From a virus: a DNA stretch of 35,247 nucleotides. The notes under the pieces were generated by a model. The model saw only the letters and a list, made by a program, of their open reading frames with translations, made no database searches and was not told where the DNA came from. Shown piece by piece: positions 6,578 to 14,968 of the stretch. Position 1 is the stretch's first letter. Every line of letters begins with the position of its first letter. The translations under genes were made by a program, and so were the position numbers. Location of the stretch: positions 1 through 35,247 of the IMG/VR virus record IMGVR_UViG_3300033064_004059; one strand, given 5' to 3'.

Positions 6578-8347
6578 TTATTCGTTGGCCTGCGTCTCTG
6601 CCTTTTCCTTGGCCTTAATCATGGCCTCCTCGCTAACGCCCAGCAGCTTGCCAACACGCAGCTCTGTCTCCGTTAGCTTGGTAGTGCCTTCATCGGTAGT
6701 TTCCTTGCCCTTTATTTCCAGCACAGGGCCTACCACCTCGGCCACAGCGACAAAGGCTGAAAAGCCATCGGGGTCACGCAGCGCCTCTTTCAAGGCCCAT
6801 GCCCTCATCTTGGGCGTTATCTTCCGCTCAGTAAGGGCCTTGCTCACTGCCTTCTCCGCATCAGCCGCACCTACCTTCCCCTCGGCTATAGTAGCCCGTT
6901 CAGTGGCGGCCACTACCTCGGTTTGAAGCTCAGAAAGTTTGCCAGCGTCCTCATCGGCCTTGGCCTTGAACAATGTAACCAACGCAGCCACATCATCTTT
7001 CTCGCCCAGCCCGAACAAGGTACGCAGTTCTTCCAAAGTCATAGTACCTGCTCCTTCAGTTAGATTTTTTTCTATGTACTCACCAACGCCTGCTACTTGG
7101 GCAGCGCTAATGAGCATACGCCTTGCCTCTACCTTGGCTGTGAGGCTTAAGTTGGTCTGGTCAAACTGTGCCAGTGCGTCCCGCAGATGCGGAAGGTCAA
7201 CGTCACCATCCTTGTCTTTGAAGGGTAGATGCCGCAGTGACCTTGGCACAGTCTTGCCGTTCTCATCTTTTTCGCCCCCCGGTGCTATGTAGGCAAAGCT
7301 GCTGTCAGGTAAGTCATTGATATCGGCAGTTGTCCACTCTGCCAGTTCTGCTTCAGCCAGCTCCTCACTAAATACCATAGAAGCCAGCTCCTCGCTCAAA
7401 ACAACAGGCTCCATGCCTTCTATAAATGGCCTATTGGTTAGGGCAACTGATAGAAGCGTGGGGCCTATCTTCTCATTGCTCTCTTTGTCCCGATAGTTAA
7501 GGTCAATCTCAGGGCTGATAAATCGGTACTGTTTGTTCTGTATCTGTTCAACGGCATCCGCTGTCCATTCCACAGCAGCAAACAACTTGCCATCCTCACT
7601 AAACACTGAGCGCACCCAGCCCGCCGCCTTGGCTATTACCGGGGGCTCGGCCACTGACATGTGCTCCCAGTCAACAACCATTTCAGTAGGGGCTATTGGC
7701 CGGGCGGCACTAAAATTCTGTACCATACTGTCCAAGGTGTCCTGCGTGATAGTGAACTTGCCGTAGGCAGGATGATAAAAAGTACCTGTCCTCAGCACTT
7801 GTATCTTGCTGACTTGGGCACCCTCAATTTCCTCAAGTAATAGGTTGTTGCTCATATAACGTAGCTTGACCGCTTCCTTAAGCTCATCGGGTAACGTGTC
7901 ATCAAGCACCTCGCCATGCGGAATATGTCTGCCGCCCAGCTCCTTGATTTTTCCTACGACTGCCGTATGGTCTTCCTGCATAGCGCCCTTACGTCGTGTG
8001 CCGTGCCGGGCGTCAACGTACTCAGCATGTAGCCTGTTATGCGAGGCATATAGCTTACCAAGCGTATCAAGCTCATCTAGGTTTATCATTATTCCCTCCC
8101 GTGCTTCTATTTCAGCAGGCTCAAAGGTGCCACCTTCCTCCTCACAGTGCGAAAGTGCCCTTGCCTCTGACCAAGTTTCTTTATCATACCTGTATGCTTG
8201 GGTCGTGGTTGTTGTCTCACCCTCTGGCCTACCTATTATAATGGTCAGCTTGTTCTCACCTTCGCCACGTTCAATGCGGCGGAAACTTTCCTCTTGAAAG
8301 GCATCGGGGTTTTTTATGCGGCATGAATGCTCATTCGGGTACGGCAT
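6578..8347 (-). CDS. Prohead protease with scaffold (Mu gpI-like)
   Basis: 589 residues from ATG 8347, five bases after GGAGG; a GTG two codons earlier is an unlikely start. Residues 1-80 form a domain opening with MPYPNEHSCR, often found at the front of phage proteases. Residues about 165-330 match the Mu gpI protease family (YRFISPEIDLNYRD, then LLSVALTNRPFIEGMEPVVL). A further segment (DLPDSSFAYIAPGGEKDENG) is a module seen in phage proteases. The C-terminal 160 residues are Glu/Lys/Ala-rich and helical, as expected of a scaffold that is cleaved during maturation. It lies between portal and capsid genes, behind its own promoter candidate. Confidence 0.85.
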   Translation of the reverse strand: MPYPNEHSCRIKNPDAFQEESFRRIERGEGENKLTIIIGRPEGETTTTTQAYRYDKETWSEARALSHCEEEGGTFEPAEIEAREGIMINLDELDTLGKLYASHNRLHAEYVDARHGTRRKGAMQEDHTAVVGKIKELGGRHIPHGEVLDDTLPDELKEAVKLRYMSNNLLLEEIEGAQVSKIQVLRTGTFYHPAYGKFTITQDTLDSMVQNFSAARPIAPTEMVVDWEHMSVAEPPVIAKAAGWVRSVFSEDGKLFAAVEWTADAVEQIQNKQYRFISPEIDLNYRDKESNEKIGPTLLSVALTNRPFIEGMEPVVLSEELASMVFSEELAEAELAEWTTADINDLPDSSFAYIAPGGEKDENGKTVPRSLRHLPFKDKDGDVDLPHLRDALAQFDQTNLSLTAKVEARRMLISAAQVAGVGEYIEKNLTEGAGTMTLEELRTLFGLGEKDDVAALVTLFKAKADEDAGKLSELQTEVVAATERATIAEGKVGAADAEKAVSKALTERKITPKMRAWALKEALRDPDGFSAFVAVAEVVGPVLEIKGKETTDEGTTKLTETELRVGKLLGVSEEAMIKAKEKAETQANE

Positions 8348-8365
8348 CAGCACCTCCAGCTTTTA

Positions 8366-8395
8366 ATTGTAGCACAAACTAACTTCTTCATGCAA
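8366..8395 (-). promoter_or_regulatory. Promoter candidate before the protease/capsid genes
   Basis: TTGCAT at 8390-8395, an 18-base spacer, then TACAAT at 8366-8371 preceded by TGC (extended -10). It fills the 49-base gap between the portal stop and the protease start, with the GGAGG site downstream. The -35 is weak; the extended -10 is good. Confidence 0.5.
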
Positions 8396-8396
8396 A

Positions 8397-10466
8397 TTAC
8401 CTTACAGCAGGCACCTCCGTCTTGAAAACAAATACACCTATGCAGCGGCATCTATCTTGTCCCTCGCACGCTTTGTAGGGTGGATTGACCTCGTCCCACT
8501 CGGCGCTTGGAAAATCGTATGTAGTCCCATCGAGTGTTTCACAGGGGCCACAGGTGCCCTCATCAAGCAAGGCACTAAAATCAACATGGTCTATTTGGTC
8601 AGCCATCTCCTGCGCTTGTTCCTGTCGTCCCAGGTTAAGTGCCTCGGCTACGCTGGTCATGGCCGCCGTCTTAAGCTCACGGTCTGATAATACAGTCAAG
8701 GTAGCTATCAAAGCGGCTCGGTCAGGTGCCCCCGCCTTAATCTGTCGCAGCGCCTCAATACCTGCTGCTGCTTGTAGCTTGGCAGCCAGTATGCCTACAA
8801 TGGCCTTGGCCTTGGCCTTAATAAACTGAACCTTGCCTTCGGCGCTACCCGTTGCCACAGACTCTTGTGCCTTTAAGGTCGCACCCTGCTTCCTAGCCTC
8901 TTTCTTAACCTCATCCTTGCCATAGTCATACATCTCAAGCAGCACATCACTTAAGGCATTTTCCATCAAGTTCTGGTCAGGTACACCAATATCAGTTACC
9001 TTGGCAACGTTCCCGTCCTCAATGTGCTTGGTTAGTGTATTGACCATTGACCTAATCTGCATAGTCTGAACGGCCTGCGCCGCCTTTACAAACTCCTCCT
9101 CGGCGCTGTTTAGCTTGTCATTGATTTCATTAAAGGCTACATGCGTCTCACAACGCCGTAATGGTCGCCAAGCGCTCCACTCTGCCAGTGCTACCTTTCT
9201 ACGCTCACTCGCTGTTGTTGGCGATGCTGGGCGCTTACGTATGGGCAAGTGCAGCTTGCGCCTCAACTCATCCTCAACACCCGCATCAGGTAACAACGCC
9301 CCGGCCCCGGCCAAATCTGCAATGGCCTTGGTATAGGTGCCAATATCAAAGAACTCAAGGTCACTTACTACCAGTCTAGGCGGCTTCTTAACGTCCCAAT
9401 TGTAATCTACTAACTGCTTTATGCCATAGCGGTTTATGGTGCTGGCCACATTCTGTGCCACAGCCAATAGCGCCATCAAAAAGAAACCTGATTGGTCTTG
9501 TGATAGAGCATAGCTACCATACTCGCCGCCCCCCAAATTAATAAACTGGGCTAAAATGCTGCGGGTAATCTGTAGGTCATGGTGCTCAATGCTGCCTTTA
9601 ATGTCATGTAGCTGCCCGGCAACACCTTTAAGGTCAAAGCCTACATCATCGGGCAAAGATATATAGGCTCGCTCATGAGCATGTAAACGCTCCCCTATCT
9701 CTTTAACCTTCTCCTTGTCGGAGTCTTTAGTGTTACTGGGATAATGAAACACGGCCAGCCCTACGCCGTGCCGCTCTGCTGCTATACCATCAATGGCATA
9801 GAGCTGATTCTTAAAGTACCAGTGCTTATAAGCAGCCCGTAAAATGGACGTGCCCTGGTAGTTGCTACCCTCCTTCTCATTGGTAAACACAAGCGCCTTT
9901 TCAATAGGTATCTCTAGTGTCGTAAAGATACTTGCTTTATACACACGTTGTTCAATGCTCTCCAAGCCACCCTCGGCATCAGTATTCCATTTATAGATTG
10001 TCTTGGGCAATCGAGGGGCAAACTTGCGCCATTTATAGAGGCCATCCTCAAGCTCCCATACCTTTTCAAATACGCTAAAGCCTGCCCATAGCATAATTAA
10101 AATATGATGAAGGAAATCGTCCCAAGTAACTAACATACCCTCCATCAAATTATCCTGTACGTACTGGGCAATGCGCTTATCATCTGTGCTATCTGATGCT
10201 GGGGCCACCTCCCAGTGAGCAGTGCGGAGGGGTAACTCACAAGCCAACAGTGCGCCTTTTACCTGGCCGTCACTACGGCGCATCTTATCATAAACTATAA
10301 GCGCCTTTTCACCCTGTAGGTCAGTATTGTACTCCTCCCCAGTCATTATGCCTGAAAAGAATATAGTACCGGGGGCACCTAGCTCAACAGTGCTGGGCTT
10401 TGTGTCCACTAACCTAAACGGATTCTTGAAACGCAACCTACCTACATCTGTTAGCTTAATCGCCAT
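8397..10466 (-). CDS. Portal protein (Mu gp29 / DUF935-like) fused to a MuF-like domain
   Basis: 689 residues. Residues about 70-430 match DUF935 portal proteins: HWEVAPASDSTDDKRIAQYV, then ILIMLWAGFSVFEKVWELEDG and KHWYFKNQLYAIDGIAAERHG. Portals form the dodecameric DNA gate at the head vertex. The last 60 residues contain LLDEGTCGPCETLDGTTY and a closing Cys cluster (ACEGQDRCRCIG), the C-terminal signature of Mu gpF-type head morphogenesis domains, so portal and minor head protein are one chain here. The start ATG at 10466 follows TAAGGAG that overlaps the terminase end. A long helical, Ala/Lys-rich region links the two parts. Confidence 0.88.
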   Translation of the reverse strand: MAIKLTDVGRLRFKNPFRLVDTKPSTVELGAPGTIFFSGIMTGEEYNTDLQGEKALIVYDKMRRSDGQVKGALLACELPLRTAHWEVAPASDSTDDKRIAQYVQDNLMEGMLVTWDDFLHHILIMLWAGFSVFEKVWELEDGLYKWRKFAPRLPKTIYKWNTDAEGGLESIEQRVYKASIFTTLEIPIEKALVFTNEKEGSNYQGTSILRAAYKHWYFKNQLYAIDGIAAERHGVGLAVFHYPSNTKDSDKEKVKEIGERLHAHERAYISLPDDVGFDLKGVAGQLHDIKGSIEHHDLQITRSILAQFINLGGGEYGSYALSQDQSGFFLMALLAVAQNVASTINRYGIKQLVDYNWDVKKPPRLVVSDLEFFDIGTYTKAIADLAGAGALLPDAGVEDELRRKLHLPIRKRPASPTTASERRKVALAEWSAWRPLRRCETHVAFNEINDKLNSAEEEFVKAAQAVQTMQIRSMVNTLTKHIEDGNVAKVTDIGVPDQNLMENALSDVLLEMYDYGKDEVKKEARKQGATLKAQESVATGSAEGKVQFIKAKAKAIVGILAAKLQAAAGIEALRQIKAGAPDRAALIATLTVLSDRELKTAAMTSVAEALNLGRQEQAQEMADQIDHVDFSALLDEGTCGPCETLDGTTYDFPSAEWDEVNPPYKACEGQDRCRCIGVFVFKTEVPAVR

Positions 10467-10467
10467 C

Positions 10468-11961
10468 TTAAAACTCCTTACCTCTTATACCCTTAAAGCC
10501 AACGGGGCTAGATTCTAGCGTATCCATGTCCGACATATCCAGCACGCCCAGTTGTTCTTTTAGTGCCTCGACCATCATCATGCCTGTAGCAATAATAACA
10601 TCATTGCGACGCTTGCCAGCATGGTCAAGTCGCCATCCCGCCATTGTCTGTTTTATCAAGGTATTCCGTAACTCAGCGTCCAGCACAGGCTCATTATAGC
10701 TCACAATGCGCTTGGAACGCAACATGCTTACAAAGATTTGACTGAGGTGCTGCATGTCCGTTGAAAAGTTGAAGGGCACTATAGCTGTACCAAACTTGCC
10801 TTTAAGGCGCTGGATGACATACTCCATTTGCCAAGGGTCAATCACCACTTTACGAGCCTTGAAATGCATGATACAATCCTGTATATCCTGCTCCACCTCA
10901 TCAATAGGCACATGCTCCTCAGGGGTGCCCTGCCATAGGCGTATGTTATCAATATAGATATTCTGGTCAACGGGGTCAAAGTGCCCTACTACCCTGGCCG
11001 TGCGGTCATGAGACAGGCCCAAGTCACTTGCCACAATGTAATTGACCAGTCTATCAGTAATAGGCATCGTCTGTAATAACCATGGACGAGCGTGTAGGCC
11101 ATCTATATCGTCTTCGGTAACAAACTGGCTACTTGAGCTAACCCAACGATTTTCATGTAACCGGGCAAACACATCAGGTGGCAAGCGGCGACGCTGATTG
11201 TCAATATACTCCTCCGTTATCCAGCTAGCAAGGTTCCTGTGGCTCCAAATCATAAACATGTGTGGGTCTTTCCGCCCCCGCCGCACCTCCACCTCAGGGT
11301 CACCAGTATCAAGTATAACCTCACCCTCCATGCCGTCACTATACAAGTCCCATAGTAGCCCGTTTTGCTGATAACCTGCGTATGTCACTATCACAATCAA
11401 GGGATTAGGACGTGTCGGTACTACAGTCAACTCATCGTAGAACCTACGGTCACCAAAGCCCCACAACTCATCAAAGATAGTCAGGTTAGGGTTAAGCCCT
11501 GCGGCACTTTCGTATTGATGAGCGATAACCCGTGCTGTGGTGCCCGTGCTATTGACCTCAATCCTGTCCTTAAGTAGCGCCGTGCCCTTCTTCAAGCTGG
11601 CATTGGCAGCAATGGAGCGTCGCATCTTGTTATAGATAATCATGCTACTCTGGTCTTTGGAGTTGGCGGCTATTATTATCTCGCCCAACAGGTCTTCAGT
11701 ATAAAGGAAAAGCACACCTATGCCCGCCCCCAGTGCGCTTTTGCCGTTCTTCTTTGGCAGGCCGATTAAGGCCACGTTGTACCAACGGCGACCATCAGGG
11801 CGAAACGTCTCAAAAAGGGGCTTAAGTATCCACTCCGTTTGCCAAGGTTCCAGCACAATTAGCTTACGTGTCTCAGGTATAATGTACTGGTCTTGTAGGA
11901 ACAGCACCTTATCGTTGGCGTACTGCGCCGCTCGCTCGTCGCTTATCGTCCCTTGGACCAT
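10468..11961 (-). CDS. terL: Terminase large subunit
   Basis: 497 residues, the ATP-driven DNA packaging motor with a nuclease. The ATPase has Walker A GLPKKNGKS at 67-75 and Walker B LTIFDE with D164/E165. The nuclease half shows the acidic residues of an RNase H fold: D313 (VASDLGLSHD), D375 (VVIDPW) and D453 (RNDVIIA). These features match the HK97-type Terminase_1 group. It starts with ATG at 11961 behind GAGGGG and overlaps the preceding gene by 19 bases. Portal follows directly, giving the standard order of packaging genes. Confidence 0.95.
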   Translation of the reverse strand: MVQGTISDERAAQYANDKVLFLQDQYIIPETRKLIVLEPWQTEWILKPLFETFRPDGRRWYNVALIGLPKKNGKSALGAGIGVLFLYTEDLLGEIIIAANSKDQSSMIIYNKMRRSIAANASLKKGTALLKDRIEVNSTGTTARVIAHQYESAAGLNPNLTIFDELWGFGDRRFYDELTVVPTRPNPLIVIVTYAGYQQNGLLWDLYSDGMEGEVILDTGDPEVEVRRGRKDPHMFMIWSHRNLASWITEEYIDNQRRRLPPDVFARLHENRWVSSSSQFVTEDDIDGLHARPWLLQTMPITDRLVNYIVASDLGLSHDRTARVVGHFDPVDQNIYIDNIRLWQGTPEEHVPIDEVEQDIQDCIMHFKARKVVIDPWQMEYVIQRLKGKFGTAIVPFNFSTDMQHLSQIFVSMLRSKRIVSYNEPVLDAELRNTLIKQTMAGWRLDHAGKRRNDVIIATGMMMVEALKEQLGVLDMSDMDTLESSPVGFKGIRGKEF

Positions 11962-12293
11962 AGGTCTAACCCCTCTACGCTATAAAATACAGGCTTGCCC
12001 AAGCTACGGGCGTGTGATATTTCGCTATCGGAACCCTCACTCATACCCGGTAAACGTAACAGGCAATCACAAACTGTGACCCACTCCAAAAATCTGCTCA
12101 ACCAAGCCTCCTCGCTCAGTGGTGGCTCCATTATATTATGTATAAAGCCGTACACGTGTGGAACAAATGGATTGTAGCCTTTCCGAAGCAGCTCAACGGC
12201 TACGCCTATGGTCTCATAAACGTTTTGCATCTGCTCACTGGCAGATATGCCTGCCCGTCTTCCATAAGGGCCTGCTACATATACCTTAATCAT
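11943..12293 (-). CDS. DUF4406 / nucleoside deoxyribosyltransferase-like protein
   Basis: 116 residues. It opens with KVYVAGPYGRR and continues with NPFVPHVYGF, then EEAWLSRFLEWVTVCDCLLRLPG and SEGSDSEISHARSLGKPVFY, the pattern of DUF4406, a Rossmann-like relative of nucleoside 2-deoxyribosyltransferases. The SDSEI segment holds the acidic residues expected at the active site. Activity on nucleotides is inferred from the family. It is wedged between the two terminase subunits, with a 4-base overlap to the small subunit gene and a 19-base overlap with the large. Confidence 0.8.
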   Translation of the reverse strand: MIKVYVAGPYGRRAGISASEQMQNVYETIGVAVELLRKGYNPFVPHVYGFIHNIMEPPLSEEAWLSRFLEWVTVCDCLLRLPGMSEGSDSEISHARSLGKPVFYSVEGLDLWSKGR

Positions 12294-12706
12294 GTCTCTT
12301 TTGCCTCCTGTATCCGTGAGGCTAAATCCCCCTTTTGTGGCACGTTCTTACCCATTCTTATCCTTGATTCAGGCGTTAGCCCTAGCTGTGAGCATAGCTT
12401 ACTTACCTTGCTTACACCCGCCCAAAACTGATTAAGCAGTGGGGTAACAGCGCCCCGTGACTTGCCATCGGCATCGTCCTGAAACAGCCCGTGCTCATCT
12501 ATGGCCTGGCTACAAATCTCCAGCACCGCTAGCGCCCTGGCTAACGTATCAACAATCCATTGGTCAGTCTTGGTTAGCGTAAGACCCTGTTCCTTGATAA
12601 CTGTCTCCAGCTCAATGCGCTTGGCCTCAGTCATAGGCAACAGCTTGAACTTGCTATAGACGCCGTGTGTCATGGCGGGGGGCGGCTGCTTTTGTTCTTC
12701 AACCAT
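12290..12706 (-). CDS. terS: Terminase small subunit (P27-like)
   Basis: 138 residues. It should recognise the phage DNA start site and hand it to the large subunit. The C-terminal part (KLCSQLGLTPESRIRMG) is the hallmark of the P27/Terminase_4 small subunit family, and the middle is helical. An N-terminal Pro-rich segment precedes it. The start ATG at 12706 overlaps the upstream kinase by eight bases. Only the DUF4406 gene separates it from the large subunit. Confidence 0.82.
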   Translation of the reverse strand: MVEEQKQPPPAMTHGVYSKFKLLPMTEAKRIELETVIKEQGLTLTKTDQWIVDTLARALAVLEICSQAIDEHGLFQDDADGKSRGAVTPLLNQFWAGVSKVSKLCSQLGLTPESRIRMGKNVPQKGDLASRIQEAKET

Positions 12707-13223
12707 TACTTCGCAGCTCCTTTATCATTTTATCCACCTGTAAATAAACCTCATCCAAGGGCACGCCCTCGTCATTGTCTATAGTGTAGTCAAACAGGTG
12801 ATAGTCCAGCGCTCTTTCACTGTAATCATCAATCAATACCAAGGGCATGTTAGGGTATATCTCTTTCGCAAGGGCCAGCTGCTGTAGGCGACCCATGTAC
12901 ATGCGCACCATAGTAAATCCTAGCCGTCGCATCGCATCATACTCGGCTGGAAAGCGTACATCACTAACCACAATATCCTTACCGGGTATAATACCAGGCA
13001 GCACGTGCCGTATCCACACTTGGCTATCAAGCTCCCTCATACGCTCGCCTACCTGTATTAACAATAGCCTGTCCTTTTCGTACTTAACACGTGGGAACAG
13101 TTGAGCAGCTACCTCTTTCATCTTATGGGCAAAGGCTAGCTCCGTAAAGCCGTAAGTTTTCACTAGGCAGTCGGCTACTAGGCTCTTGCCTGATAACATT
13201 TTGCCTGATAGTGCTATGCGCAT
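12699..13223 (-). CDS. Deoxynucleoside monophosphate kinase
   Basis: 174 residues, P-loop kinase. Walker A is GKMLSGKS at residues 7-14 and a later VVSDVRFPAEYDAMRRLG segment is the acceptor/Walker B-like strand characteristic of phage dNMP kinases (T4 gp1 type). It converts dNMPs to dNDPs and so feeds replication; some phage members accept modified nucleotides. It lies directly upstream of the small terminase and overlaps it by eight bases. Family call confident, substrate range unknown. Confidence 0.85.
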   Translation of the reverse strand: MRIALSGKMLSGKSLVADCLVKTYGFTELAFAHKMKEVAAQLFPRVKYEKDRLLLIQVGERMRELDSQVWIRHVLPGIIPGKDIVVSDVRFPAEYDAMRRLGFTMVRMYMGRLQQLALAKEIYPNMPLVLIDDYSERALDYHLFDYTIDNDEGVPLDEVYLQVDKMIKELRSNG

Positions 13224-13420
13224 TCTAGTGGCCTCTCTCCAAACACAACATTAAACATAGGGCCAAAGAACCAAAAAGCCTCTTGTACCCCTGCCTCCTC
13301 ATCAGCCAGCTCCTTATCTGGAAAAGGGTTAGCGTCCCATAAGTCTCGTAGGGTCGCTTCAGGTATCGTTACGCCTTCCTTGCGAGCAATCTCCACAAAG
13401 CGCTCAAATATCATTTTCAT
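13214..13420 (-). CDS. Hypothetical small protein
   Basis: 68 residues, unrecognised. It is acidic with an aromatic-rich C-terminus (QEAFWFFGPMFNVVFG). Two possible ATG starts lie two codons apart; the outer one at 13420 is better placed behind an AGG. It overlaps the kinase start by ten bases and lies seven bases after the PLP-enzyme gene, so it is co-transcribed with both. Confidence 0.6.
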   Translation of the reverse strand: MKMIFERFVEIARKEGVTIPEATLRDLWDANPFPDKELADEEAGVQEAFWFFGPMFNVVFGERPLECA

Positions 13421-13427
13421 TAAGCAC

Positions 13428-14465
13428 CTACCCTATGTTCCAGTATAATATCGGGTCTTTCAAATCGTCTATATGCTCGCATAACCAGCGCCATGCCTTG
13501 CGGTCATACCACTTGTCGCAGGTAAAGGGGCACGGGTAATTGTCGTCTGCATAATACTCTCTATCACCCAGCACAATCCGAAAGCGTAAGGGCTCAAAGC
13601 CTGCGGGCAGCAGCCCTGCAATACGCTTATGGACGATAGCATGTGGGTCAGCCTTGCTTCTACCATCTATCTCGCCCGATGTCATTCCAATGTAAACGCC
13701 TATAATATCATTGGCCTTTTTCAGCCCCATCAACATCCCGGCAAACATGGTGCCTGTAGCTACCACACACACGATTGTCCCTTTCAACAGTTTCGTTGGT
13801 AAGGTTGATGCCTCACCTGCCACTGAAAAGATAGATTCGCTTAACTGCCCGCCCATAGGCAACAGGTAGATACCTCGGTCTTGGCACTGTATTCTAGCCT
13901 TGTAGTACATCGGGTAAATACGGCTAGCTGGCATTGAGATTAACTCCGCACCAGCATTGGCAGCCTGCTGCTGAAAGTAGGGCACAATGTTACCTTGTGC
14001 CTTAAGCAGCCCGAAGAACACAGTACATTTCATGCCCAAGTCACGGCATAATTCAGCTACGCCCCAGCCCAAGCGGCTAGTTCTAGAGTCCAACACTGCT
14101 ACGTGGCTTATCCCTCGGTCAATCAGCGCCCGCAAGTGTACCTCAATCCCTCGCAGCTTCGCATTGCCACCACCGTACTTCCCATTGTCCCATAAATCAT
14201 CTCGCTTGACAAAAATGGCACGATTACTGGGCTGTAAAATATACCGCTCAATGAGTGTGTGCTTACGGCCAGGGGCACCATTCCAATAGCTGCCGATAAA
14301 CTGGGCACAGGCGCAGCGCCCACAGAGCCTTTCATTTATATGCCCGTCTTGCCATGCCTGGCTACCGGGGCGGGCGGGCGTAACTATGTCATCATACTTG
14401 TCATCCTCATCAGGTGGCGTTGTCTTGCCACATATTTCGCAGGGCTGTAGGCGCTCCTCTACCAT
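13428..14465 (-). CDS. Zinc-ribbon plus PLP-dependent (fold type II) enzyme
   Basis: 345 residues. Residues 9-53 hold two Cys pairs (CEIC, then CGRCAC), a likely zinc ribbon. Residues 84-300 resemble fold type II PLP enzymes of the ACC deaminase/D-cysteine desulfhydrase/TrpB kind: VKRDDLWDNGKYGGGNAKLR, in which K103 is the candidate Schiff-base lysine; SRTSRLGWGVAELCRDLG, corresponding to the substrate-binding 'SNH' region; and VATGTMFAGMLMGL at 235-248 as the phosphate-binding glycine loop. The C-terminus carries two more Cys (PCPFTC). A PLP enzyme between replication and packaging genes in a phage is uncommon. Its substrate is unknown: amino-acid metabolism or modification of DNA bases are both possible. 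Strong AGGAG site before ATG 14465. Confidence 0.75.
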   Translation of the reverse strand: MVEERLQPCEICGKTTPPDEDDKYDDIVTPARPGSQAWQDGHINERLCGRCACAQFIGSYWNGAPGRKHTLIERYILQPSNRAIFVKRDDLWDNGKYGGGNAKLRGIEVHLRALIDRGISHVAVLDSRTSRLGWGVAELCRDLGMKCTVFFGLLKAQGNIVPYFQQQAANAGAELISMPASRIYPMYYKARIQCQDRGIYLLPMGGQLSESIFSVAGEASTLPTKLLKGTIVCVVATGTMFAGMLMGLKKANDIIGVYIGMTSGEIDGRSKADPHAIVHKRIAGLLPAGFEPLRFRIVLGDREYYADDNYPCPFTCDKWYDRKAWRWLCEHIDDLKDPILYWNIG

Positions 14466-14483
14466 GTTAAACTCCTCTCGTTA

Positions 14484-14690
14484 CTAGGGATGACGGGGCA
14501 TAGGGTCTGTGCTCTGCTCCTCTACCAGCATGGTCATTGGCTCCAGCACCTTATAGACATAGTGCTTGCCGTTTTCAACCATCGTAAAGGTATCACCGGG
14601 GGCGTACTCGCAGTACAAGGTTACAGATAACCGCTCCATAATCTCCTTGGTCTTGGGGTCTACCACTGCCAACTGTATTTTATAGCCCAT
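14484..14690 (-). CDS. Hypothetical protein
   Basis: 68 residues, unrecognised, probably a small beta barrel (alternating hydrophobic strands IQLAVVD, SVTLYCE, HYVYKVLE). Its ATG at 14690 and GGAGGG ribosome site both lie inside the last codons of the upstream gene. It ends 18 bases before the PLP-enzyme start and is co-transcribed with it. Confidence 0.65.
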   Translation of the reverse strand: MGYKIQLAVVDPKTKEIMERLSVTLYCEYAPGDTFTMVENGKHYVYKVLEPMTMLVEEQSTDPMPRHP

Positions 14691-14709
14691 CTATGTCGCC
14701 CTCCTCCTT
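14680..14709 (-). repeat. 30-bp stop/start overlap cassette, copy A
   Basis: Encodes KEEGDIDGL-stop at the end of the gene at 14680-14949 and also contains the AAGGAGG site and the ATG (14690) of the next gene. Copy B at 14939-14968 encodes the same peptide and has the next ATG at the same offset. The copies differ at five of 30 bases, all synonymous. Confidence 0.85.
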
Positions 14710-14949
14710 GTGCAATAAAGCCTTTAGTTCGCTCTCAAGTCGCTGTATCTTCTCCTTAAGCCATGTATACTCACTAATATAATAGGCAGCGCTTGCATGA
14801 ACATTTGCCCAATGAATATTCCAATCATCAGGAGGCTTGCCTTCCCAGTCTGACATAATACTTTCAAGATGAATGCCTGCCCCTCGCTCACTTTCAGTGG
14901 CAGTATCCTCTGAGGATAAAAGTGTACCTAATTTTTCGTTATAATCCAT
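14680..14949 (-). CDS. Hypothetical coiled-coil protein
   Basis: 89 residues, unrecognised. Acidic, with a C-terminal helix likely to form a coiled coil (WLKEKIQRLESELKALLHKE). It ends in the peptide KEEGDIDGL, identical to the end of the gene upstream. Its own ATG at 14949 lies within that upstream copy, so the two genes are joined by repeated overlap cassettes. Confidence 0.65.
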   Translation of the reverse strand: MDYNEKLGTLLSSEDTATESERGAGIHLESIMSDWEGKPPDDWNIHWANVHASAAYYISEYTWLKEKIQRLESELKALLHKEEGDIDGL

Positions 14950-14968
14950 CTATATCGCCTTCTTCCTT
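14939..14968 (-). repeat. 30-bp stop/start overlap cassette, copy B
   Basis: Encodes KEEGDIDGL-stop at the end of the gene at 14939-15217 and contains the ATG (14949) of the following gene. The ribosome site here is AAGGAAGAAGG, weaker than in copy A. Confidence 0.85.
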
